A stretch of DNA of 64,000 bases. It comes from Syntrophus sp. (in: bacteria). Lineage in GTDB: Bacteria; Desulfobacterota; Syntrophorhabdia; Syntrophorhabdales; Syntrophorhabdaceae. The notes under the pieces were generated by a model, which was given only the letters and a program-made list of their open reading frames with translations, did no database searches and had not been told where the DNA came from. Position numbers and translations under genes: made by a program. Shown here one piece after another: positions 15,216-24,800 of the stretch (its first letter is position 1; each line of letters begins with the position of its first letter). The stretch covers positions 1-64,000 of the forward strand of contig PNOM01000002.1 in NCBI GenBank assembly GCA_013824835.1. The letters are read 5' to 3'.

Positions 15216-17972
15216 TCACTCAGTCCTTTCGTTTGAGTCCATTATAACATGCCGCAAAACCTCGTTCAGCTCCTCAATCATAAAGGGTTTTGAAATAATT
15301 CCCGAAAAACCGTATTTTCTATAGTTGGCCATAACCGGGTCATTCGAATATCCGCTTGACACAATCCCCTTCACCTGGCGATCAATTTTTAAAATCTTCT
15401 GCATCGCCTCTTTTCCTCCCATTCCCCCTGGTATGGTAAGATCAAGTATCACAGCATGAAAAGGCCGATCCGACTCCTTCGCCTTCTTAAAAAGTTCAAT
15501 CGCTTCATCTCCATCTTTTGCGAATTTGACTTCATATCCGAGGGTGCTCAGTATTTCGTCTGTAATCTCTCTGATCATCTCCTCGTCATCCATAAGAAGG
15601 ACTCTGCCCTTGCTGCCAATGAATGTCTTGTCTATCTGTGTATCCATTGCCAATTCTTTCTGATATGCTGGCAGGTAAATGTGGAAGGTGCTTCCAACAC
15701 CAACGGTTGATTCAACCCCTATGTGGCCGTTATGTTTCCGCACTATAGAATAACAAATGGCCAGCCCAAGACCTGTACCTTTCTGGCTCCCCATTTCTTT
15801 GGTGGTAAAATAAGGATCAAATATCTTCGAAAGATATGATTCCGGTATTCCTGAACCTTTGTCTTCAATGCTTATCTTGATGTAGCGGCCTTTTTTCAGA
15901 GACAGGTTATTTTCAGAACCCAGTGTTACATTTTCAGTCCGGATAGTAGCCACACCCCCTGAAGGCATCGACTCTTTTGCATTAATGGCGATATTATGGA
16001 TTACCTGGCGTATCTGTCCCTCATCGATTTCAACGGGGAAAAGGTTATCCGCCATTTTGTATTCATATCTGGTGTTCGATCCGCTCAGGGAAAGACTGGC
16101 TGTATCTTCTATCAGACGGTTAATAAAAATCACCCGTTTAAAAGGCTCCCCCCCCTTGGCAAAGGTCAGCAGTTGCTGGGTAAGGTCTTTGGCCCTCATC
16201 GTTGCCTTTTCAGAGTCCTTCAGCCTTTTAAAGGCCTTATTGTCTTCTGCAATAGACATTTTTGCAAGGGTTATATTCCCCAGGATAACGGTGAGAATAT
16301 TATTAAAGTCATGGGCAATACCACCTGCAAGGGTTCCTATGGACTCAAGCTTCTGGGCCTTTATAAGATCTTCCTCCATCCTTTTGCGGTCGGTAATATT
16401 GCGGGAGATGGTCGCCACAGAGATGATGTTCGATATATCATCCTTTATCGGATAGCGCTTCACGTTGAACCAGAGCCGCCCTTCATCCCTGATAATGTCC
16501 TCTTCAGTGGTCATTCTCTGTCCGCTTTGAAACACATAACTGAGATGCTCCATCATTCTCGAGGCCTCTTCAGGAAGGAAAACATCGTAGGGTGTTTTCC
16601 CAAGTATGGTATCACCCTTGAAACCATATCTCCGTGTACCATTATAATATAAAAACCTTCCCTCCCTGTCCTGCAATGTGATTACATCATCGCTTCCCTC
16701 AATAAGCAATCTCAAGCGTTCTTCAGACTCTTCAAGCCTCTGTTCGCTGAACTTTCGGTCGGTAATATCCCTTGAACACCCTACAATGCCAGCAAAATCT
16801 CCATTATCATCGTAGAGGGGGGTATTATATATCTCCAGCCATATAGATTCTCCATTCACCGTTGTCATTTCTTCAAATTTTGAGGCCTTGCCTGCATTTT
16901 TTGCTTCCCGGTCACTTTTGCCGAAGACTTCTTCAGGCCCCGGCCCCTTAATACGTTCCCGACCGTACAGGCGCACAATTTCTTTATCGGTATGTCCTAT
17001 ACACTCCGCCTGCGTGCACCCTAATATCCTCTCGCAATGGGGCTTGCTGCTGAAGACATACCGAAAGCCCCTGTCCTTATAATAGACCATGTCTGCCATC
17101 TGGCTCGTCATGATATCAAGGATTCGGCTTTGCTGCTCGAGCTCTTCCTGGGCCCTTTTTCTCTCCGTTATGTCAAGAATTACCCCTGCAATACCCCCTA
17201 CGGTTCCATCCGGCCTTTTGAAGACCCCTTTACTGATTATACTGTTATGGATATTACCATCAGCCTGACAGGAAAGGGTCTCGTATACCACATTGCCCCC
17301 TTTTTCAAGGAGGTCCGTATCCGTTTTGTGGTGCCTGTCAGCTTCATCTTTTGGTCTTAAGTCATAGACGGTCTTATTGATCATATCATCACGCGCAATA
17401 CCGTCCCAGATTTCTAAAGCCTTATTGCATCCAAGATATTTGAGGTCAACACTTTTATAAAATATTGGGGTAGGCACCGCGTCAATCAGAGTCTGAAGAA
17501 AATGGACCTGTTCCTGGAGCAGTCCCTCTGTGCTTTTTCTTTCCGTAAGGTCCCTGCTTATGCAGAATATGAGATCCTTCGAACCCGCATATCTGCGGGT
17601 TATAGTCGTTTCAAGGGGTATCTCCTTTCCTGCCTTGGAGAGAACGGGGAGGGTGAATGTATGTTTTTTATCTACCTCAAGGCTTGCCACAATGCCCTTG
17701 AGCTCGCTCCGGGCATGAAGGGGGTAAAGGTCAAGGAAATGCGTATCTGTGATTTCATTTCTTTTATATCCAAGGCAATTGAGAAGGCCCTGATTAATCC
17801 TAACCACTTTTCCATCGGGATCAATTATTGACACATAATCCTGCAAAGAATCAAGAAGCGTCTCTACTTCAGCATTATAATCCGTCGCTGCATTCTCAAG
17901 AAAGGTTACCTGCTCTCGATGGGCGGCAAGCTCATGGATCAGATGTTTTCTGTCGTTCTCTTCTTCTTTCAT
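15216..17972 (-). CDS. multi-PAS hybrid sensor histidine kinase with C-terminal receiver
   Basis: A soluble kinase of about 918 residues with no membrane helix. In order: a short coiled N-terminus; four PAS domains, each opening with a helix such as LLDSLQDYVSIIDPDGKVV or LQTLIDAVPTPIFYKSV; a HisKA dimerisation domain with the phosphoacceptor in LAGGIAHDFNNILTVI; an HATPase domain (NIAINAKES, DKGSGIPE, GTGLGLAI); and a receiver (LLMDDEE, Asp in AVILDLTIPGGMGG). PAS domains suggest sensing of redox, gas or small ligands. The start is ambiguous: ATG at 17972 or TTG at 18002, neither with a good ribosome binding site. Confidence 0.9.
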   Translation of the reverse strand: MKEEENDRKHLIHELAAHREQVTFLENAATDYNAEVETLLDSLQDYVSIIDPDGKVVRINQGLLNCLGYKRNEITDTHFLDLYPLHARSELKGIVASLEVDKKHTFTLPVLSKAGKEIPLETTITRRYAGSKDLIFCISRDLTERKSTEGLLQEQVHFLQTLIDAVPTPIFYKSVDLKYLGCNKALEIWDGIARDDMINKTVYDLRPKDEADRHHKTDTDLLEKGGNVVYETLSCQADGNIHNSIISKGVFKRPDGTVGGIAGVILDITERKRAQEELEQQSRILDIMTSQMADMVYYKDRGFRYVFSSKPHCERILGCTQAECIGHTDKEIVRLYGRERIKGPGPEEVFGKSDREAKNAGKASKFEEMTTVNGESIWLEIYNTPLYDDNGDFAGIVGCSRDITDRKFSEQRLEESEERLRLLIEGSDDVITLQDREGRFLYYNGTRRYGFKGDTILGKTPYDVFLPEEASRMMEHLSYVFQSGQRMTTEEDIIRDEGRLWFNVKRYPIKDDISNIISVATISRNITDRKRMEEDLIKAQKLESIGTLAGGIAHDFNNILTVILGNITLAKMSIAEDNKAFKRLKDSEKATMRAKDLTQQLLTFAKGGEPFKRVIFINRLIEDTASLSLSGSNTRYEYKMADNLFPVEIDEGQIRQVIHNIAINAKESMPSGGVATIRTENVTLGSENNLSLKKGRYIKISIEDKGSGIPESYLSKIFDPYFTTKEMGSQKGTGLGLAICYSIVRKHNGHIGVESTVGVGSTFHIYLPAYQKELAMDTQIDKTFIGSKGRVLLMDDEEMIREITDEILSTLGYEVKFAKDGDEAIELFKKAKESDRPFHAVILDLTIPGGMGGKEAMQKILKIDRQVKGIVSSGYSNDPVMANYRKYGFSGIISKPFMIEELNEVLRHVIMDSNERTE

Positions 17973-18177
17973 GGAAGTACTTAATATTATAAAATTTAGC
18001 AACCTTGGAGATAGTGAGATTATAATTCTCCTTTCATAGTTTGTAAATACTTTCTTAAGGGAATGTCTTACAGACAGGGGGCATTCAAAAAACCCATAAA
18101 CACTGGAATTGACAGGAAAGTGTGGTAAATTGGGCTGGCTCCTGTTACAATAGAATCGAATTTAACAGAGGCCATTT

Positions 18178-19722
18178 TTGAAAAAACCCGATAAAACAGC
18201 GTTGAATCACGCAGGATTTTCAGCTTGGGCTGAACAGGCTGATCTGAAAAAGGAACTCGAAAAAAGGGTTCGTGAATCAGATTGTCTCTACGCAATTTCA
18301 CGTCTTTTTAAAGAAAAGGATATGACCTTAGATGAAATACTCCAGAAGACGGTTGATGCCATACCCCGTGCCTTTCCTGATTCCGACAAGAGCAGCGCCC
18401 GAATCATCCTTGAGGATCGGTTATTTAAAACGATAAATTTTCACGAATTGCTGAGGAAACAAAAGTGCGACATAATCGTATACGGCGTTCCCGTAGGCGT
18501 TCTGGAGGTTTTTGATTCGGAAAAACCATTTCCACACAATGAAGGTTCTTTTCCGGATAGGGCAATGTCTTTGATTGCGGCCATCGCTGAACATGTAGAG
18601 AGGACTATTGAACAGAAACAGACAGAAAAGGCCCTCCAGGAGAGCGAAGAAAGGTTTCGCTGTCTCGTTGAAAACTCTCCTACCGGCATATTTATTATTC
18701 GCAACGGCAAGGTCATCTATGAGAACCCTGAGGAAAAAAGACTATCCGGTCCCCTCGCATTGCTGTTTCGGGAAGGCAATCTACGGAATATCCATCCCGA
18801 TGACATTCAAAAGGTAAAGGATGGTTATGAGAAAATCATTTCCGGTGAAATAGAGACTCTTGATCAGGATTTCCGTTACTATCCCCGCGAAAAGGAGGAC
18901 GGTGATCCTGATATGAAATGGGTTCTCTGCAGGGCAAGCTCAATCGAATACTCGGGGGAAAAGGCAGTATTGGTAAACAAGCTTGATGTGACCCGGGCCA
19001 AGGAACTGGAACATCTTCTGGGCATTGAGGATAAAATGGCATCTCTTGGTCGTGTGGCTTCCGGAATGGCCCATGAGATAAGGAACCCTCTATCGGGCAT
19101 TAACATTTATCTGAGCAACCTGGAGAAAATAATAGACAGGGGACAGGAGACCGCGAGAGGGAAGGCCATTCTCGGACATATCCAATCTGCGTCCAACAAG
19201 ATTGAATCAATAATCAGAAGGGTTATGGATTTTTCCAAACCCAGCGAGCCAAAGCTCGTTATGACAGATATCAATCAGGTTATCGGGGAGGCCCTTGAAC
19301 TGCTGTCGGTTATCCTCCGAAAAACAGGTATTATACTGGAAAAGGTCCTTGCCGCAAATCTTCCGCAATGCTATATGGATCCGCAACTGATAGGAAGGGT
19401 CATCCTGAACCTTACCAGTAATGCAGCGGAGGCAATGAAGAACATTGAAGGGACAAAGAGGATTGAAATCACCTCATTTATAAAGGATAATCATATTGTT
19501 GTAAGTGTTTCTGATTCCGGTCCGGGAGTGCCTGCCCATCTGAGAAGAAAGGTTTTTGATCCTTTTTACACAACCAAAAAGGGTAATACAGGGATAGGTT
19601 TGAGCCTCAGCCACAGGATTATTTCAGATCACGGCGGGTCTCTCGGGGTATCAGCAAGCAGGTGGGGCGGGGCGGCATTTATTGTTGAAATTCCTCTGCA
19701 AAGGAGATATGAGCATCAATGA
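18178..19722 (+). CDS. sensor histidine kinase (GAF-like, PAS, HisKA, HATPase)
   Basis: A 514-residue soluble kinase. A GAF-like N-terminal region (about 30-150, ending in AIAEHVERTIEQKQ) leads to a PAS domain (RFRCLVENSPTGIFIIRNGKVIYE). Next come HisKA with the phosphoacceptor in SGMAHEIRNPLSGINIYL and HATPase (NLTSNAAEAMK, DSGPGVP, NTGIGLSL). It starts with TTG, preceded by AGAGG. Its stop overlaps the ATG of the NtrC-type regulator by 4 nt, so they form a cognate pair. The signal is unknown. Confidence 0.9.
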   Translation: MKKPDKTALNHAGFSAWAEQADLKKELEKRVRESDCLYAISRLFKEKDMTLDEILQKTVDAIPRAFPDSDKSSARIILEDRLFKTINFHELLRKQKCDIIVYGVPVGVLEVFDSEKPFPHNEGSFPDRAMSLIAAIAEHVERTIEQKQTEKALQESEERFRCLVENSPTGIFIIRNGKVIYENPEEKRLSGPLALLFREGNLRNIHPDDIQKVKDGYEKIISGEIETLDQDFRYYPREKEDGDPDMKWVLCRASSIEYSGEKAVLVNKLDVTRAKELEHLLGIEDKMASLGRVASGMAHEIRNPLSGINIYLSNLEKIIDRGQETARGKAILGHIQSASNKIESIIRRVMDFSKPSEPKLVMTDINQVIGEALELLSVILRKTGIILEKVLAANLPQCYMDPQLIGRVILNLTSNAAEAMKNIEGTKRIEITSFIKDNHIVVSVSDSGPGVPAHLRRKVFDPFYTTKKGNTGIGLSLSHRIISDHGGSLGVSASRWGGAAFIVEIPLQRRYEHQ

Positions 19723-21092
19723 TATTCTCCGTGTATGTGGTTGATGATGAGGAGACCATAAGGGAAGGCATTATCATGGCCCTTGAGTCACAATACCGGA
19801 CAGGGGCCTTTTCTTCAGGGGAGGCTGTGCTTGAAGGGATCAAAGAGAGCCCCCCGGACCTGGTGCTCCTTGATGTGGGCCTACCTGGCATGAACGGTAT
19901 TGAAACCCTCCAGCGAATCAGAGACGCATACCCTGATGTGCTGGTAATTATGGTAACTGCCTATGAAGACATCGACACTGTAGTATCTGCCATGAAGCTT
20001 GGCGCCTACGACTATGCGGTTAAGCCGATTCATATGGAAGGATTGGAGGCCCTTGTCCATCATGCCCTTGAGAGCATAAGGCTGAGAAAAGAGGTTCAGA
20101 TCCTCCAGGAGCGGTATCTTAAGGAAGATCTTCCCTTTTTTATCGGAGAAAGCAATGCCATGACGGACGTGATGGCCTTTGTGGAAATGGTTGCAAAGAG
20201 CCCGGACACACCCGTTCTTATCCTTGGGGAAACCGGTACGGGAAAAGAACTGATCGCCAGCGCCATCCACTACCGGAGCCCCAATTTCAGCGGGCCCTTT
20301 GTGACCGTAAACTGCGCTGCCATTCCTGGTGAACTCATTGAAAGTGAACTATTCGGTTACGAGAAGGGGGCCTTCAGCGGCGCCAGCATGTCAGGCAAAA
20401 AAGGGCTTATAGAGGAAGCTGCCAATGGCACCTTGTTCCTTGATGAGATAGGAGATTTGAGCTCTGAGGCGCAGGCAAAGCTCCTTCGGTTCCTTGAGAC
20501 AGGGGAATTTTACCGTATTGGCAGTACAAAGACAACCCATGTTCAGACACGGGTTGTTTCCGCCACGAACCTGATCCTTGATCAGCTTATGGAGAATAAC
20601 CGTTTCAGGAAGGATCTCTATTACAGGCTGGCAGTCATCAAAGTGGAGGTCCCCTCCATGAATGCCCGTCTCGATGATATTATGCCCCTTGCCAAACATT
20701 TTCTCGTTGAGTTCAGCCGCAAGTTCGGCAAAGGTTTTACTTCCATTTCTCAGGAGGCTGAAAGGGCGTTACTTGGCCATACCTGGACAGGAAATGTCCG
20801 GGAATTGAGGAACGTAATCGAGAGGGCTGTCCTGATCGGTAAGGGGCAGGAACTTGAGGCAGACGGACTCGGTTTAAAAGAGGCTGCCCGTAAAGATTCA
20901 GACAGCACCCCACTGTTCCATCCTTTGCCGCCTGATGGTCTTGATTTATGCTCCCTGGAAAATGCCCTTCAGATACACTACATTAATGAGGCCCTCAGGC
21001 TTGCCCTGGGAAACGAAAGCAAGGCTGCTGCACTCCTCAGGATAAACCACCACACCTTCCGGTACCGGAAGAAAAAACTGAACATTGCATAA
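19719..21092 (+). CDS. sigma-54-dependent (NtrC-type) response regulator
   Basis: A 457-residue protein: receiver (VVDDEETIREG, phosphoacceptor Asp in LVLLDVGLPGMNG), AAA+ domain with Walker A GETGTGKELIA and Walker B GTLFLDEIGDLS, and a C-terminal Fis-type helix-turn-helix (NESKAAALLRINHHTFRYRKK). The sigma-54 contact loop reads GAFSGA instead of GAFTGA. It activates sigma-54 promoters when phosphorylated by the kinase encoded directly upstream. A sigma-54 promoter lies 170 nt downstream, before the receiver gene at 21332, and is a likely target. Confidence 0.93.
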   Translation: MIFSVYVVDDEETIREGIIMALESQYRTGAFSSGEAVLEGIKESPPDLVLLDVGLPGMNGIETLQRIRDAYPDVLVIMVTAYEDIDTVVSAMKLGAYDYAVKPIHMEGLEALVHHALESIRLRKEVQILQERYLKEDLPFFIGESNAMTDVMAFVEMVAKSPDTPVLILGETGTGKELIASAIHYRSPNFSGPFVTVNCAAIPGELIESELFGYEKGAFSGASMSGKKGLIEEAANGTLFLDEIGDLSSEAQAKLLRFLETGEFYRIGSTKTTHVQTRVVSATNLILDQLMENNRFRKDLYYRLAVIKVEVPSMNARLDDIMPLAKHFLVEFSRKFGKGFTSISQEAERALLGHTWTGNVRELRNVIERAVLIGKGQELEADGLGLKEAARKDSDSTPLFHPLPPDGLDLCSLENALQIHYINEALRLALGNESKAAALLRINHHTFRYRKKKLNIA

Positions 21093-21261
21093 TCTTCGTC
21101 CATCGAACAGGCTGATCGAATGAATTACCCTGTCCTGATTCGCAATATTTCGAATCCAATTTAGAGTTTTTTCGAAACACTCCATCGAAGGGGGATATGC
21201 AGTTCTGATATAAGCAGATGAAACATATATTATCATTACATTTTATTGAAATATATCTTTA

Positions 21262-21277
21262 TGGTACGGCTTTTGCA
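21262..21277 (+). promoter_or_regulatory. sigma-54 (-24/-12) promoter
   Basis: TGGTACG-N4-TTGCA, with exactly 10 bp between the GG and GC pairs, differs from consensus TGGCACG-N4-TTGCW at one base. It lies 55 nt upstream of the receiver gene and downstream of an NtrC-type regulator. Confidence 0.75.
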
Positions 21278-21331
21278 TATAAATTATGAGCGTGAGCGCA
21301 GTATGAATAGACCGCACGCGGAAGGGAAAGA

Positions 21332-21742
21332 ATGAACCTTTTTCGTAGATTAAGCACCATGAAAATACTGCTCATCGATGATGACAAGTGGATAAGGGAT
21401 TCACTGAGCCTCTATTTCGAAGGGGAAGGGTGTTATCTGGAGACTTGCGAAACTGCCGAGGAGGGGCTGGAGAGATTAATGTTGGAAAAGGCAGATATTA
21501 TCATAGCAGACTATAGATTGCCGGGCATGGATGGCCTTGAATTCTTAAGGCGGGTACACGAGCTTTACCCAAAGGCAATAAATATACTTGTTACCGCCTA
21601 TCGGGGCGATGATGTGGCATCAAGGGCAATAAGCATCGGGATTGATGATTTTATTGAAAAACCTCTCAATGTCAGGACTATTGAGGTATGTCTCTCACGA
21701 CTTATTGAAAAGCAGGCACACACCGTAACGGAGAATCCATGA
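21332..21742 (+). CDS. single-domain response regulator (receiver only)
   Basis: A 136-residue protein consisting of one receiver domain: LLIDDDKWIRDS, phosphoacceptor Asp in IIADYRLPGMDGLEF, conserved Thr/Lys switch residues in LVTAYRG and IEKPL. There is no output domain. The ATG at 21332 has a GGAAGGGA site and was preferred to the internal ATG at 21359. It is driven by a sigma-54 promoter and lies just upstream of pyruvate:ferredoxin oxidoreductase. It may act by protein contact or as a phosphate sink for the neighbouring kinases (inference). Confidence 0.9.
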   Translation: MNLFRRLSTMKILLIDDDKWIRDSLSLYFEGEGCYLETCETAEEGLERLMLEKADIIIADYRLPGMDGLEFLRRVHELYPKAINILVTAYRGDDVASRAISIGIDDFIEKPLNVRTIEVCLSRLIEKQAHTVTENP

Positions 21743-21751
21743 ACATATGTT

Positions 21752-21780
21752 TTGACAAGGGAATTTGAAATGCTTACTTT
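21752..21780 (+). promoter_or_regulatory. possible sigma-70 promoter for pyruvate:ferredoxin oxidoreductase
   Basis: A perfect TTGACA (21752-21757), a 17-bp spacer and TACTTT (21775-21780) lie about 100 nt upstream of the ATG at 21889. The -10 is weak. It would make expression partly independent of the sigma-54 promoter upstream. Confidence 0.4.
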
Positions 21781-21888
21781 AAACAAAGCAAGAAACATCT
21801 TTAAGGCTTACAAAAGGCTCACGGGGATGCTTTTGAAAGAAAATAAACCAATAATACAAGTTTATATTTGAATGATCAAGGAGGCATT

Positions 21889-24800
21889 ATGAGCAAGAAA
21901 ACAGTTACAGTAGACGGTTGTACCGCCTGCGCCCACGTGGTTCACGCCACAAACGAAATCATCACCATCTATCCAATAACGCCCTCTTCTCCCATCGCCG
22001 AGACGTGCGATGCAAAGTCAGCAGCGGGAGAGGTCAATATCTGGGGATCAGTGCCCATGGTAAGCCAGATGCAATCTGAGGCCGGAGTTGCCGGCGCGGT
22101 TCACGGCTCCCTTACCACCGGAGCCCTTACTACAACTATTTCCGCTTCCCAGGGTTTGTTGCTTCTCATTCCGAATATGTACAAGATTGCCGGAGAACTT
22201 ACACCCACGGTCTTCCACGTAACCGCCCGCTCCCTCGCTACCCAGGCCCTTTGCATATTCGGAGACCACGCGGACGTCATGGCTGCCAGGTCTACCGGTT
22301 TTGCAATGCTCTGTTCCAAAAACGTCCAGGAAGCCATGGATTTTGCCCTCATCTCTCAGGCAGCAACCCTTGAATCAAGGATACCCTTTATCCACTTCTT
22401 CGACGGCTTCAGAACCTCCCACGAGATACAGAAGATCGAAGAGCTTTCCATGGATGAGATGCGGGCCATGATTGACGATGACCTTGTTATGGCCCACAGA
22501 ATGAGGGGCCTTACACCTGATAGACCAGTAATACGGGGTACTGCACAAAATCCGGATACCTACTTTCAGGGCAGGGAAACTCCCAACAGATATTATGACG
22601 CAACCCCGGCAATTGTACAGAAGGCAATGGATAAGTTCGCAGCCCTGACAGGACGTACCTATAAGCTTTTCGACTACTTCGGGGCGCCTGATGCTGAACG
22701 GATTATCGTAGTCATGGGCTCTGCAGGAGAAACCGTGCTGAGCACGATCAATATGCTCAATACCCAGGGGGCGAAACTTGGTCTTGTTCAGGTAGCGCTC
22801 TACCGGCCCTTTGACGTCGATGCCTTTTCAGCCTCACTCCCTGCAACCGTCAAGGCCATTGCAGTCCTTGACCGGACCAAAGAACCCGGCTCCATCGGGG
22901 AACCCCTCTATGTTGATGTAAGGACTGCCCTTGGCGAGGCATATGAAAAGGGGATCAGCCGCTTCAGCCATTATCCAAAGGTAGTAGGGGGTCGTTATGG
23001 CCTTGGTTCAAAGGACTTTACCCCGGTTATGGCAAAGGCCGTATTTGACAACCTTGCAGAGGCTGCACCGAAAAACCATTTTACCGTCGGCATCAACGAT
23101 GATGTGACCAACACCAGCCTCCCCGTTGACGAGACTTTTATCCTTAAAGGCAAAGCCTACAGGGCTCTTTTTTATGGACTGGGCGCTGATGGTACCGTGG
23201 GCGCCAATAAGAATACCATCAAGATCATCGGAGGCGAAACAGACAACTATGCCCAGGGCTACTTTGCCTATGATTCAAAGAAATCAGGTTCTATGACGAT
23301 TTCTCACCTCAGGTTCGGGAAAGACATGATACAGAACCCATACCTGCTCACGGATGCCAACTTTGTAGCCTGTCATAACCCGTCCTTCCTGGAAAAATAT
23401 GATATGCTCTCCCAGGCACAAGAAGGCGCAACGTTTCTGCTCACCACCTCCCGCAGCAAAGAAGAGGTCTGGGATACCCTTACGGCAGACATACAGAAAG
23501 AACTCATAGCCAAAAAGATGAAGTTTTACATCATTGATGCGGTGACCCTTGCAGAAAAGCTTGGACTGGGGGCCCGGATCAATATGATTATGCAGACCGC
23601 CTTCTTTGTCATTTCAGGTATTATCCCCAAGGATGACGCAGTAAAGGCAATAAAGAAGGAGATCAACAAAACCTACGGAAAAAAGGGAGAAAAACTGCTC
23701 AATATGAACTATGCTGCAGTAGACGAAGCCCTCAAAAACATCGTTGAGGTGCCGGTCCCTGACAAGGTAACCTCTACAAAAGGCTTGAGGCCACCTGTCC
23801 CTGAAAATGCCCCCCAGTTTGTCAAGGACGTTACTGCCCTGATGATTGAAGGTAAAGGAGACCTCCTTCCTGTATCAGCCATTCCCGATGATGGAACATG
23901 GCCGTCAGCTACAACCCAATATGAAAAACGTAACATTGCCGTCTATATTCCCGTTTGGGAACCGGATGTGTGCCTCCAGTGCGGCACCTGTTCCTTTGTG
24001 TGTCCCCATGCAAGCATCAGGATGAAGGCATACGATCCCGCACTCCTTAACAATGCCCCCGCCACATTCAAATCTGTTGACGCAAAAGGCAAGGATTTGC
24101 AGGGTCTCAAGTTTACGGTCCAGACAGCCCCGGAAGACTGTACGGGATGCGGTTCATGTGTTTTTGCTTGCCCTGCCTCAAAAAAAGATACCGACGGGAA
24201 CAAGACGGATGCAAAAGCCATCAACATGGATCTCCAGGAACCGCTGCGGGTCGCTGAAGCTGAAAACTACTCATTCTTCCTGAACCTCCCTGAAACCGAT
24301 CCGTCACGATTTAATCTCATGACCGTGAAGGGAAGCCAGTTTGTAAGGCCCCTTTTCGAGTACAACGGCGCGTGTTCAGGGTGCGGTGAAACACCGTACC
24401 TGAAACTTCTTACCCAGCTCTTCGGCGACCGCCTGCTTATAGGCAATGCAACAGGCTGTTCTTCTATTTATGGAGGCAATCTGCCTACAACACCCTATGC
24501 AAAACGGGGGGATGGCAGGGGTCCTGCATGGTCCAACTCGCTCTTCGAAGATGCAGCCGAGTTTGCCTTTGGTATGTCCCTTACAGTCGACAAATTCAAA
24601 TCCCAGGGCTTTGAAGTGCTGGCACGCCTGTCCATAGATTCCCGCTATGCAGGAGCACAGGCACTTTTCGAAGCAATCAGGAATGCTGACCAAACAACAC
24701 AGGCTGGCGTTGAAGCGCAAAGAGCCCGCATTGAAGAGCTGAAGGCCCTTCTGGCAAAAGACAATTCTCCTGATGCAAAAAACCTTGCCTTCTTTTCCGA

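Noticed and set aside
18109-18151. TTGACA and TACAAT upstream of the kinase gene at 18178 as a promoter
   Set aside because: The two hexamers are 31 bp apart, too far to work as a pair, and neither has a good partner at 16-18 bp.
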